64,000 nucleotides of DNA, taken from NCBI GenBank assembly GCA_019059635.1, contig JAGVRJ010000007.1:806001-870000 (forward strand), given 5' to 3'. The stretch comes from Proales similis. Its lineage: Eukaryota; Rotifera; Eurotatoria; Ploima; Proalidae. The notes below the pieces were generated by a model that had not been told where the DNA came from, ran no database searches, and was given only the letters and a program-made list of their open reading frames with translations. Below are positions 43,405 to 52,654 of the stretch, in pieces; position 1 is the first letter of the stretch; every line of letters starts with the position of its first letter. A program made the translations under genes and the position numbers.

Positions 43405-45154
43405 TTATTCGATATAGAACGGCTTTAAATAGGATGGCAAAGTGAACTTGTTTGCCGTGCTCATGTTCGACTCGATTAGGATGCGGTTCATTAGATTTAT
43501 GTCCATAAGGCGGGTGTGAATCATCGAGGCATGGCGTAGCGGATGGTTCGAGCCCTCTGTTCCAATTCTGATCTGCAGCCGTTTGCTTATGTAGTCATTT
43601 AGAAGAGAGACTTTCCCAACCTGTCAACTTTTGTTAGTTATTGTTTTACAACAACATACAGCGATCGACACTTACGTCCACAAATTTTTGCTCGCTTGGC
43701 AAGTAGCACTGCACCCGGATGCGAAGGGACTCGGTCTTTTTCAGATGGTACGGATTGAGAGTGAGGAAACGAAGCGGAACTTTAAATTCGCGGTAAATAA
43801 ACACAAACAGCTTTAGAATGTCAATCAGGATGGTGTCTATCGACTTCTCGCTCGTGTGCACAAGATCGCTAATGTGGTTGTGCTTGAGAAAACGGCTCAG
43901 CTCGTCGTTCATACGCTCCAAATATGTACGACCTTTGCCCAAGAATTCGTCCATGCCTTTCTCCACAAACTCGCCGTCGAGAAGAAACTTGCTGCTGTTC
44001 GATCCCAACGTGAGCATTTCGAGGCAGTTCACTTGGCCATTTTTGACCGAGTAGTTGTTGCCAAGTGTGTAGACAGTCCAGGGAAGATCGGCCGAGTTGA
44101 GCTGACATCTGACAAAGTCCAGCAAAAGCGACTTGATTGAACCCATACCAGTAAGGTGTAAAAGTTCAATGTTCGCCTTGGATCCAAATCGAACTACATT
44201 GAGCATGTTGCGCGAGTCGGAAAAATTCTGTCCACAGCCTTCTACCATCGCAGACTTGAACATGCTCATGCCGCGCACAAACTCAAAATAGGGCGCCTCG
44301 TTCTCCTTTTTTGTTTCGTTCAAACTTGACAGTTTCTTTTGAACGTAATTTGTCAACGAGAGCTCCAGCTTGGCATACTCGCCCACCAGATAGTTGCACG
44401 AATTGTAAATAAAATCCGCTCTGAACTGGTCATGCAGTGACGAACGAGCATCGTTAAACGCGTGCTTCCAGTTCAATGCTGGAATCGATTTCAAATTCTC
44501 ATGATTCATTTGAAACACAACGCAGTTGGGGTCATTTCGCGAGTCAAATTCACTGAACGACTGCTGCTGGGCCTCGGACTGCGCTGCGTAGATGTACATG
44601 GAGCTGGCGTGTACTTTGTTGGGCAAACGTAGACAAGATATGGTCACAATCTCCTCGAGAGGGACGAGATCTTGCATTAGCGCGTTTATTCGCGCTTTTA
44701 TCTCGTTGCCCTCTTTGATGAGCTCTTTTGCTTCGTCTGTTTGCATTATGAGCTTCTTTGAAATTCTTCCGCCTTTACTCTTGACTAGCTCGTTCATTCG
44801 GGTAGAAATGTCCTCTTTTTTCAACGCGAGCTCTTCGACTTCAATCTTCAACTGAGCCATTTTCTGGTAGTCGTCCTTCAGCTTGTCCAGATTCAAATGG
44901 TAATGTCGCGACATCATGTTCACGTCCAAAGCGTTCAGGTTGTTGGCGTCAAACAATCGTTCCATGTCAATGTCCGGCGAAATAACGCGCGGAAACGGCG
45001 AGGACGGCTCGTTGAACGCGCCCGGTCGAATGTAGAGTGAGGAGGGCTGCTTGTAATGCGGAACTTGCTCATAGCCACGATCGCTATATTCACGTATTCG
45101 AATCAATGACCTTAACAAGGCCCGCTCTTTTGGGTTTAGTAAACGCTTTAACAT
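43405..45154 (-). CDS. Mitochondrial seryl-tRNA synthetase-like protein (SLIMP type)
   Basis: Exons 45154-43676 and 43620-43405 encode 564 aa. A basic N-terminus precedes SPDIDMERLFDANNLNALDV and a long helical arm (KLKDDYQKMAQLKIEVEELA), as in SerRS. A class II-like fold follows with YFEFVRGMSMFKSAMVEGCG. Canonical SerRS motif 2 (FRxEAG type) and motif 3 (GLAxxR type) are not recognisable; the motif 3 region reads RIGTEGSNHPLRHASM. This pattern suggests SLIMP, the non-aminoacylating paralogue found in several invertebrate lineages, which partners mitochondrial SerRS and LON in insects. A divergent active SARS2 is the alternative. It is head-to-head with NSUN2. Confidence 0.75.
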
Positions 45155-45381
45155 TCCTTAAGCCTTGACCAGCCGACTAGCTCGAATGCAAGCGTAATAG
45201 AGTAAAAAAGAAAAACGCATAATGAGAGCAAGTCTATTTGAAACGCCAGACCCAGCAGCAAAGCATAATTCTTGTTTTTCGTGCACATGGCCGAGAGTGT
45301 AGAGCACTTAAAAACTTTCGACACTCAGAAGCGGCCGACAGCCAGTTTTCAACTTTAAATACCCAATCAAGACATCAGACC
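45155..45381. promoter_or_regulatory. Shared promoter region of SLIMP and NSUN2
   Basis: This 227-bp gap lies between two outward-facing starts. There is no TATA box. A continuation of the NSUN2 frame upstream has no ATG, so the NSUN2 start is fixed at 45382. Confidence 0.5.
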
Positions 45382-47613
45382 ATGGGCAAAGGTTTCAGAC
45401 CCAAGCGCAAGACCGAGCGCCAGAACGGCCAGGGCACCTACGATACGATTGTGAAGGAGAACATGCTGTTCGAAAATTACTACAAACAGCTGGGCATCAT
45501 GGACGAGTGCGAGTTTGAAAGTTTTATCGAGATCCTCAAGCAGCCGTTGCCGATCACGTTTCGAATAACGAGCTACAAAAGCTACGCCAAAGAACTGCTC
45601 AGTATTTTGGAAAAGCAGTACCTTAAGGCACTGGACACGAATCTGAAAGAGAACGGCGCTCAGGTGGTTGAGGGCTCAAACAACTCTGCCTCCTCATTGT
45701 TGAACAGTCAGTCCAGCCAGACTGAGCTTTACAAGTGCCTAGAATGGTATCCGGGCCGCGTTGCATGGCAAGTGAACTTGTCTCGAACCGATGTGCGTAA
45801 GAACGCTCACTTTGAAGAGTTCAAGCGATTTCTGATTCAGCAGACTGAATACGGAAATCTGAATCGGCAAGAGGCGGTGAGTATGATTCCACCGCTGGTG
45901 CTCGATGTGCAGCCTGATCATAGAATCCTTGACATGTGCTCGGCGCCCGGTTCGAAAACAGCCCAGCTAATTGAGATGCTGCATCAAGACGGCAAACAGA
46001 TCTCGCCGGACGGCTTTGTGATTGCCAATGAACTAGACAACAAGCGATGTTATATGCTCATGCATCAGCTGAAGCGACTCCAGAGTCCGAACTTTATGAT
46101 CACAAACCATGATGCCAGCTCAATGCCCAACCTTCGCGATGGTGATTCAATTCTACTTTACGATAGAATCTTGGCCGACGTTCCGTGCACAGGCGACGGC
46201 ACATTCCGAAAGAACATTGACATTTGGAAGAAATGGAATCCTGCACATGCCTGCAATCTTCACGGCATTCAGAGCCGAATCGCCAAACGAGCAGTCGAGC
46301 TCCTTCGTCCGGGCGGCATGATGGTTTACTCAACTTGCTCTTTGAATCCGGTCGAAAATGAGGCCGTGGTTGCCAACTTGATACAGAAATTTCCCGACAC
46401 GTTAGAGCTGGTTGATGCGTCAGACAAACTGCCCGGTCTCAAGTACGTCAAGGGCCTGCTGAAATGGAATGTGATGGGCAAAACTGGCGAAATTTACGAA
46501 AGTGTGGATCAAGTTCCAACCCAATTCGTGAATCTAATACGGCCGCACTTTTTCCCACCCGAACTGGACACTGCTCGCTCTCTTGGTCTAGAGAAGTGCA
46601 TTCGAATTCTTCCTCATCACCAAAACACAGGTGGATTTTTTGTGGCCTTGATTAGAAAACTGCCCCAGAGGGCAGTCGGAGTGGACGAGGCTCGGCTGCA
46701 AGAAAGCGAGAATCAGGAAAAAAAAACGGAGGAAACAAAGGCTCGCGCTGAAATGAAGGCACCGCCGGCCAAACGGCCAAAGCATGTCTACGAAGAGAAT
46801 CCGTTTCAGTTCATGAGCGAGGAGAATCCACTTTACAAGGAGTGGCAGGGCATAAAAGAGTTCTACGACATTTGCGACGACTTTCCGGTTGACCAGCTCA
46901 TGACAAGAAACAAGAAAGGGGAGAACGTGCGCAATGTCTACTTTGTGAGCAAACAGATCAGAGAGTTCACGGTTAACAATGGTGATCGAATAAAGTTCAT
47001 AAACATGGGCGTGCCGCTCTTTTCCAAGGCAGAAATAAAAGATCCGAGCAACATCAACTTGAGAGCGTGCCATGAGAGTCTTGACTTGGCCATCAAATAT
47101 TATAGGAAGCGAATCGTGAAAATTCGCTCTCGCGACGATCTCATTCTGCTGCTCAGCAAATCAATGCCCAACTTTGTTGACCTGAGCGAAGAACTGCAAG
47201 AGCGAATAAAAAGCGAATGCCAAGGTCAGGCCGGCAGTTTCATTCTGACTACCGAGGCAACTGGAGAGCAAGACGAGCTGTATAAATACTTGAAAAGGCC
47301 CGATTACACTCTGCAGTTGTCTTTTGCCGCTTGGAATGGCAAGTCTTCAGTGAGGCCACTGATCAACATGCCAACTCGAGAGTTTTTTCTTCTACTAGCC
47401 GGGATCGATCGGGCGCAAATAGACGAGTACTGCAGTAAGATAAAGGAAGAAGATAGAATCAACTCAGAGAAAAGCAAAGAAACAAATCCTCAGTACCAGG
47501 CCAAGCTGCAGGCTTCCAAACCAAGCGACAACGAACTTGACCAGCCAGAGTTGAGTGACCAGCCTCCTGAGTTGGACGCCTCTGCTCAAGATCTTAGTCC
47601 ACAGCAAGAATAA
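45382..47613 (+). CDS. NSUN2: NSUN2/Trm4 RNA (cytosine-5) methyltransferase
   Basis: A single-exon 743-aa protein. The family start MGKGFRPKRKTERQNGQGTY leads to TIVKENMLFENYYKQLGI. RQEAVSMIPPLVLDVQPDH precedes the SAM-binding ILDMCSAPGSKTAQLIEML. The two catalytic cysteines are in DVPCTGDGT (about residue 268; release) and YSTCSLNP (about 318; nucleophile). KYVKGLLKWNVMG and the PUA-like C-terminal half follow. NSUN2 makes m5C in the variable region and anticodon loop of tRNAs, in both cytosol and mitochondria. AATAAA overlaps the TAA stop codon, with a second copy immediately after. The lack of introns is unusual for the locus. Confidence 0.96.
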   Translation: MGKGFRPKRKTERQNGQGTYDTIVKENMLFENYYKQLGIMDECEFESFIEILKQPLPITFRITSYKSYAKELLSILEKQYLKALDTNLKENGAQVVEGSNNSASSLLNSQSSQTELYKCLEWYPGRVAWQVNLSRTDVRKNAHFEEFKRFLIQQTEYGNLNRQEAVSMIPPLVLDVQPDHRILDMCSAPGSKTAQLIEMLHQDGKQISPDGFVIANELDNKRCYMLMHQLKRLQSPNFMITNHDASSMPNLRDGDSILLYDRILADVPCTGDGTFRKNIDIWKKWNPAHACNLHGIQSRIAKRAVELLRPGGMMVYSTCSLNPVENEAVVANLIQKFPDTLELVDASDKLPGLKYVKGLLKWNVMGKTGEIYESVDQVPTQFVNLIRPHFFPPELDTARSLGLEKCIRILPHHQNTGGFFVALIRKLPQRAVGVDEARLQESENQEKKTEETKARAEMKAPPAKRPKHVYEENPFQFMSEENPLYKEWQGIKEFYDICDDFPVDQLMTRNKKGENVRNVYFVSKQIREFTVNNGDRIKFINMGVPLFSKAEIKDPSNINLRACHESLDLAIKYYRKRIVKIRSRDDLILLLSKSMPNFVDLSEELQERIKSECQGQAGSFILTTEATGEQDELYKYLKRPDYTLQLSFAAWNGKSSVRPLINMPTREFFLLLAGIDRAQIDEYCSKIKEEDRINSEKSKETNPQYQAKLQASKPSDNELDQPELSDQPPELDASAQDLSPQQE

Positions 47614-47758
47614 AATAAAACAAACATTTCGCTTTTATTTTACACAATAAAATGCGCGAGCAAGAGTTGCGAAAATTTCCATAATTCACTCAATTACATT
47701 CTTGAATTGGACTATTCTGATTTTAATCTGATTTGAGAGATTGTTCCTTATTCCCAAT

Positions 47759-48253
47759 TCATTCTTCTTGTTGCTGTTTGTGCTCCTTTTCTATGATGGC
47801 CAGGGCTTCCTTAAACTTGACCTTGAACGGCAGGATTTCTAATCGAAATTGGTTTCAAGCACTTTATATCCAAAAGATTAGTGAGAACTTACCGGAAAGA
47901 AATTGAAACTTTTCTTCTTTATCCACCAGATTAGCCAGGTCAATGTATTCGAGCGCGTCATTGTTCTTGGACAAACTGATCGCATCGACGGCGATTTTTT
48001 TAATAAACAGCTCCTGGTTAGGTCGATTATGACGTCAATTGGCGAGTAGCATCGACCGTGCAACACTTACAGTGGCTTTGCAAACAATAAAAAGAGTGTC
48101 GGGACTGATCTGCGACACGTCTGGCGAGCTTTTCATAATCGTTCTGACTCGGCTGATCGGAACCAAAGTTTGCTGTGCCCCTCTTCCTTTGGGCGTTCCT
48201 GCACAAGGTGCTTTTCCTGAGCCACAAGGACTCGACATACTGGTGTCTTTCAT
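47759..48253 (-). CDS. CHRAC1: CHRAC1 (CHRAC-15) histone-fold protein
   Basis: Exons 48253-48071, 48013-47893 and 47838-47759 encode 127 aa. The histone fold reads LVPISRVRTIMKSSPDVSQI (helix 1), DTLFIVCKATELFIKKIAVD (helix 2), ALEYIDLANLVDKEEKFQFL (loop and helix 3), then EILPFKVKF and a charged Glu/Lys/Gln tail. CHRAC1 pairs with POLE3/CHRAC17 in the ISWI/ACF1 chromatin accessibility complex. The N-terminal 30 residues are Gly/Pro/Ser rich and unordered. It is divergent from the VARP-like gene and convergent with NSUN2. Confidence 0.93.
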
Positions 48254-48374
48254 TTTCTAGCTTGACTTGGCTTTGATTTGTTCAAAATGTTTTGCTCGAA
48301 CTCTTTTGAAGTTTGTCTTGCGATGTTCTTAGTCTCAGCTCTACTGCTCTACAATTGAAATCTAAACTCACAAA

Positions 48375-48554
48375 ATGCATGATTTGATTCAGTTCTGTGA
48401 ATTTGTGGCGAATTATCAAGACCTTGTCAGCGGCCTACCCGAGCCCTCATTAAGCACAGGTGTTAAGTTGGATATGGTCGGGAGAATGCTAAAATTAGAT
48501 GTGAGGCCTGATAGTAGCGGCGAGCATATTTGCTTGCACGATCGAGGCAGTTGA
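48375..48554 (+). CDS. Possible short coding frame or exon (59 codons), doubtful
   Basis: A frame beginning MHDLIQFCEFVANYQDLVSG lies in the 324-bp gap between CHRAC1 and the VARP-like gene. An internal GTGAGG donor (about 48504) and a TGTGTAG acceptor at 48561 would allow splicing to a 3' end overlapping the VARP start in another frame. The N-terminal 42 residues look protein-like, with a mix of hydrophobic and charged residues and no low complexity. I cannot assign a family. It may equally be a uORF or chance. Confidence 0.25.
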   Translation: MHDLIQFCEFVANYQDLVSGLPEPSLSTGVKLDMVGRMLKLDVRPDSSGEHICLHDRGS

Positions 48555-48577
48555 TGTGTAGTTGAGATGTCACACCG

Positions 48578-49978
48578 ATGGACCTCGATACATTGGACTA
48601 TGAGCAGACCGCTTTCTTTCGTCTAATTGAATCAAGTCAATTCCGAGCCAGATACGAGTACGTTGGTCGGCAAAGCGGGCTTATACTCTGTCCTCTGGCA
48701 TGCAAGATACCAAGCGACATTAAAAAGCAGCAGCGTCTAGTAGAGCAGCATTTGTTTGTTCCCTCGCCTTTTTTCAAGCATCGTTACATACCGATTAGCA
48801 GCTTACTGGCTTTTAGCGCCGCATCCTATTCAACCGAGCAAGAGTCGAGTTTTTTCCTCGACCACATCGACCAAAGTTATTTGGTGTTTAAAGAAGACGA
48901 TTCAAACAACGAGCTAGTTTTGGTCAATTGTCTGAACAGGTCCAAAATGACGGTGAAAATACTTGACAAGCAGCTTGCTTACACAGAAGAAAGTGTGGAG
49001 TTTAGAATCCTGCTTATCGATCGTGTCCTGGGCAAATCGGCTGACTCCAAACTTCAATCGTTTATTCATTTAAACACCTCAAGCAATCAAGACTTGTTCG
49101 CCATCGAGAATGTTCGAACCTACGCTCGCTCAATCGATTTCATGCATGAGACACTCTGCCAACTTCGGCCCAGTCAGAGGCTAATAGACTCCAGAGCATC
49201 CATTTCACTCGCTTCGAGCTACATTGGCGAAGAGCTGTTGGACGAAATCGACCTGTTCAAAAAGACCTACATTGTGGTTCACACTCATTTGGATGAGTGC
49301 GCCAATCGTCTAAAGCAACTGCATTCAAACTATGTGAGAAGGTTTCTCAACTCAATAAGCATCAACGGCGTTGCGATCACAAACAAGACGGCTGGCGCGA
49401 ATCTGAGCATTGCGGTCGCGTGTGAAAATGCAATAAATGGCCACATCTACAATAAAGTCTGGCCGGCTGTCATCGAGCTCAACTCGAACCACGATCAGGA
49501 ATTGAGCGTCAAGTGCAAACAGATTCGGCATCGCCTGAGAAAGATGAGCCATTCAACTCGCGTTGCGTATTTATCTAATTTATTTAATGTTGCGCCTATT
49601 TATTTTCAAATTGAGTTTGCGAGCGTGTTGCGCGAGCTGCAAAAACTTTTACTTCACAATAATCCGTTTGAAAAGCTTGAATGCATGAAATCAGTGAGTG
49701 ACATTCTCAGCAATCAGTTGAGCATTTCATTCCGCCGACTCAATCAAGAGTGTATTGTAAACACAGACGTTCTCATGCCTTTGGTCTCCTATGTGATTAT
49801 AGAAGCATCCATGGACGAAATGTGCTCGGCACTCGCCTATGTTGACTCTTTTCATTGGTCCAGCTCGAGCGTAGAGCAAACCAGCGGCGCCCAGTCAAGT
49901 TACCTGAGCGAGCTGGCCTTTTTCTTTTCCACATTCAAAGCCGCTGTTGAACTCATTAGGTCCATTAACTTAATTTAA
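48578..49978 (+). CDS. VPS9-domain protein, VARP/ANKRD27-like without ankyrin repeats
   Basis: An intronless 466-aa frame. The N-terminal region aligns with the VARP plan: a polar start, GLILCPLACKIP, FIHLNTSSNQDLFAIENVRTYA. A helical bundle follows with the GHIYNKVWPAVIELN motif near the VPS9 start. The VPS9 core shows FEKLECMKSVSDILSNQL and TDVLMPLVSYVIIEAS, the signature containing the catalytic Asp and Tyr. VPS9 domains are guanine-exchange factors for Rab5/Rab21/Rab22 GTPases on endosomes. VARP itself continues with ankyrin repeats that bind Rab32/38 and VAMP7. Here the stop comes right after the VPS9 fold, and AATAAA begins two bases past it, so the short form is real unless a distal exon is used. 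Confidence 0.82.
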   Translation: MDLDTLDYEQTAFFRLIESSQFRARYEYVGRQSGLILCPLACKIPSDIKKQQRLVEQHLFVPSPFFKHRYIPISSLLAFSAASYSTEQESSFFLDHIDQSYLVFKEDDSNNELVLVNCLNRSKMTVKILDKQLAYTEESVEFRILLIDRVLGKSADSKLQSFIHLNTSSNQDLFAIENVRTYARSIDFMHETLCQLRPSQRLIDSRASISLASSYIGEELLDEIDLFKKTYIVVHTHLDECANRLKQLHSNYVRRFLNSISINGVAITNKTAGANLSIAVACENAINGHIYNKVWPAVIELNSNHDQELSVKCKQIRHRLRKMSHSTRVAYLSNLFNVAPIYFQIEFASVLRELQKLLLHNNPFEKLECMKSVSDILSNQLSISFRRLNQECIVNTDVLMPLVSYVIIEASMDEMCSALAYVDSFHWSSSSVEQTSGAQSSYLSELAFFFSTFKAAVELIRSINLI

Positions 49979-50274
49979 CAATAAAATTTGCGTTATTTCT
50001 ACCGAAATTTAGTCTTTTTACTCCAACTAGGATTGCGTTCTTGCTCAGCGATTCGGTTAGCATATGAGCCGGGTTTAGGTTTTTGGGGAAAAATTCAAGT
50101 TTTTAAACCTTAAACCTGAACTCTTCTCCGTTCTTGAATTTATGTTGATTGCCCCGAAAATAACAAAAGTTGAGATTTATTTGCACTGTCGGCTACATTT
50201 TTTAAGGAAATTCTTTCGACAATGGAGGCGAGAATTTCCCGACAAAAACATATGGGTTAGTCGATGCTGCTTGA

Positions 50275-50892
50275 ATGATGGATTTAAAAAAGAAACAAGA
50301 CCAGAGCAGAGACAACGAAGACGATTTGTTAATTCTCAAAGAGAACGAGGAATGCACTGAGTCTAAACGCGCCCACTACCTTTCGTATACGGATCGCTAT
50401 TTCAAGCGATTCTATCGAGTCAACGTCCGGCACGAGTTCAATGACCATCTGATTCTACTTCATTCGAATAAAGTGGCTGTTTGCGCTTTGGCGCCGACGC
50501 ATCCCGTTCTCGACTCTGCCAAGTACAGAATCGACCGAATCGAGTTTATTCAGAAAGTTAGCGGAGAAATGAGCGGCAAGCACAAGCACTTTGCCAACAA
50601 TATTAACTTTGACCAGCCGATTTGCAAGATCGAGTGCACAAATTTACATCAACTTTCAGACGAGCCGCTGTCCACTCGTTCGTTTGTGGTCTATTCGCCG
50701 ATGAATGCCAAACTTGTTGAGATTAACGAACGCATTGTGGAAAATCCTTCTCTGTTGCAATCAAAGCCAGCAACCGAAGGCTTCATGGCAATCATCTTGC
50801 CAAAACTGGATAACTTGAAAATGCAACTGGATAGACTGCTCGACCACGACGCCTATCAAAAAGCTATAAAGGAAGAAACTACAATCCAATGA
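50275..50892 (+). CDS. ABITRAM: ABITRAM (FAM206A/Simiate)-like protein
   Basis: A single-exon 205-aa protein. A charged start is followed by SYTDRYFKRFYRVNVRHEFN, ILLHSNKVAVCALAPTHPVL, KVSGEMSGKHKHF, CKIECTN, and then the strongest family block: MNAKLVEINERIVENPSLLQ with KPATEGFMAIILPKL. The family is a small lipoyl/biotinyl-like beta fold (GCVH-like). In mammals it affects filopodia and transcription, but its biochemistry is little known. Two in-frame ATGs stand together at 50275 and 50278. Confidence 0.93.
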   Translation: MMDLKKKQDQSRDNEDDLLILKENEECTESKRAHYLSYTDRYFKRFYRVNVRHEFNDHLILLHSNKVAVCALAPTHPVLDSAKYRIDRIEFIQKVSGEMSGKHKHFANNINFDQPICKIECTNLHQLSDEPLSTRSFVVYSPMNAKLVEINERIVENPSLLQSKPATEGFMAIILPKLDNLKMQLDRLLDHDAYQKAIKEETTIQ

Positions 50893-51185
50893 TGCTTTTA
50901 AGGGAATAATCATTTGTTTCAACAAGTTTTGAAATGTGCTTGGCCTTTTAACTTTTTAAGATACTGAATTGAATAAAACGTCGTGGACTTTGGTTAGATT
51001 TCGGTTAAATCGCTTTCCACGTGACTGCTTGTTTGCTGAATGCTTTTTGAATTTTTCTTTTTTATCACACGGAATAGGTAAAAATTGATCAAAGTAGAAA
51101 AACAAGCGAACGCTCATGTTTCGGTTTTAGATGGACTTTATCAAAAGGAAATTGAAATAAAAGGCAAAAAAAGATTAAAGAGCCT

Positions 51186-51987
51186 TTAAAGAGAAACTGG
51201 TGAACAAAATTCAAGATGCTGCTGCACCTCATTGAGTACAATATCAATTGGCTGATTGGCATCGACGATTATCACATTCTCAGGCCGATAGAGGCCTTGA
51301 CTTGCTTGATTAAGCCAAATCTCATGGTAAGTGTGCAAGCTCTGCAAATAGTCTAAAGAAATCGACTTCTCTTCAGGTCTTCCTCTCATTTGAAGCCGTT
51401 CGAGACAAACTTGTGGCGAGCTCTGCAAGTAAATGATTTTGTCTAATGAACAGTCGTTTGAGTTTACTATCCAATCGAACCATTTTGTGTACACTCCGAA
51501 CTCGACTGGATGAAACAGGCCCCTGAAGCGAAATTTTACCTTGTTTTTCAGATGTTCGAATAGAACCGGGTTTAGGAGCTCACGTGTTCTTAAAGTTTTC
51601 GATGAAGCAGTAGCGAGAGCTATAAATGGAACGCTCCATCACGCTGATGTTTGAATTGGCCTCATTCAGTTTTTTATGATTCTCAAACACGGTGAGAAGG
51701 CAATAAGAACAAAAAGTGAACGCCCATCGCTTGGGCTCTTTGTACATGAGTTCGAATAGATTCGAGCCGTTTATGTTGCACCAGTCACTGACCGGCTCGG
51801 AGAGAGTTTGTATTTGCTGATGCGAGACAGTCCGATTTCTCAGCCAGGCGACTACTGATGATTTGCCACTGCCGATGTTTCCTTCGATCGAAACCTATTT
51901 CGTTTAAAATCGATCAGATTAGGCTCATGCACGTGTGGATTTAAGCAAGTTGATTGTGTTTACTCTAACTGGACGCACGTGACTCAT
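51186..51987 (-). CDS. Deoxynucleoside kinase (dNK/TK2 family), copy 1
   Basis: Exons 51987-51964, 51894-51584 and 51522-51186 encode 223 aa. A very short first exon (MSHVRPVR) joins in phase 0 to VSIEGNIGSGKSS, an intact P-loop. TLSEPVSDW (with the catalytic Glu-Pro-Val) follows, then MERSIYSSRYCFIEN (the D/ERS motif) and the LID-type arginines in LERLQMRGRPEEKSISLDYL. The family salvages deoxynucleosides to monophosphates for DNA synthesis, in cytosol or mitochondria. No mitochondrial presequence is visible in this copy. A second copy lies upstream on the same strand. Confidence 0.92.
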
Positions 51988-52654
51988 TGTTTCAATGTGC
52001 TCCGATTTGCTTGATATTCGGTTTGAGAGTGACTTGAAAAATTCAACAAACCCCCGAAATCTTGCCTCTCTTCATTTATACTCGGCGGCCTCGCTGCTTG
52101 AGTTGCGTCGCGACACGCTACGCACAATTTCACTTTGATCGTCAAGAAACAGCAAACTCAGGCCAGAGTGGTCTGCTTTTAATTTGAGCCGAATCGAAAA
52201 AACGTGCTCTTAGTGAAGCGAGTGGCCGAGCATGTGGTCAACGCAGTAAACAGTTGTTTGTTGAGAAATGCAAAATCCTGAATTCTTAGTCTGCGAAGAG
52301 AAATTTCAATCAATTTCAGAGCGGGCCCTGCATAAACAGGCGAAGATTGTCGCCTAAATAAACCTAACTTGACTTGAAAATCTATTTTCCAGCCGAAAAA
52401 ACCCAAGTGTGTGCCATTGCTTTTTATTTCCTTTTAAAAGAATGGAATAGGTCGTTTGGTTGTTTTGTTTTTGTTCTTTTTTTTATAACACGAGGAAAAT
52501 GCAAATGCAGCGTAAAAAATGATGAGAGTAATCATGAAAAATGAATTTTAAGGTATCAGACCTTGAGTGTTACTCGAATAGGCTTTTTACAAGCTAATTG
52601 ATGTATCTGTGTTGCAATAAACAATAAAGGCAAAATGCACTAGTGCTCGTGAAA
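51988..52654. other. Spacer between the two kinase genes
   Basis: About 670 bp containing the copy 1 promoter and copy 2 3' end. Two T-rich stretches (for example 52463-52490) are present; no gene is evident. Confidence 0.55.

Noticed and set aside
43540-43560. A tRNA B-box-like GGTTCGAGCC
   Set aside because: It is inside the SLIMP coding exon, and no matching A box or acceptor stem is present.
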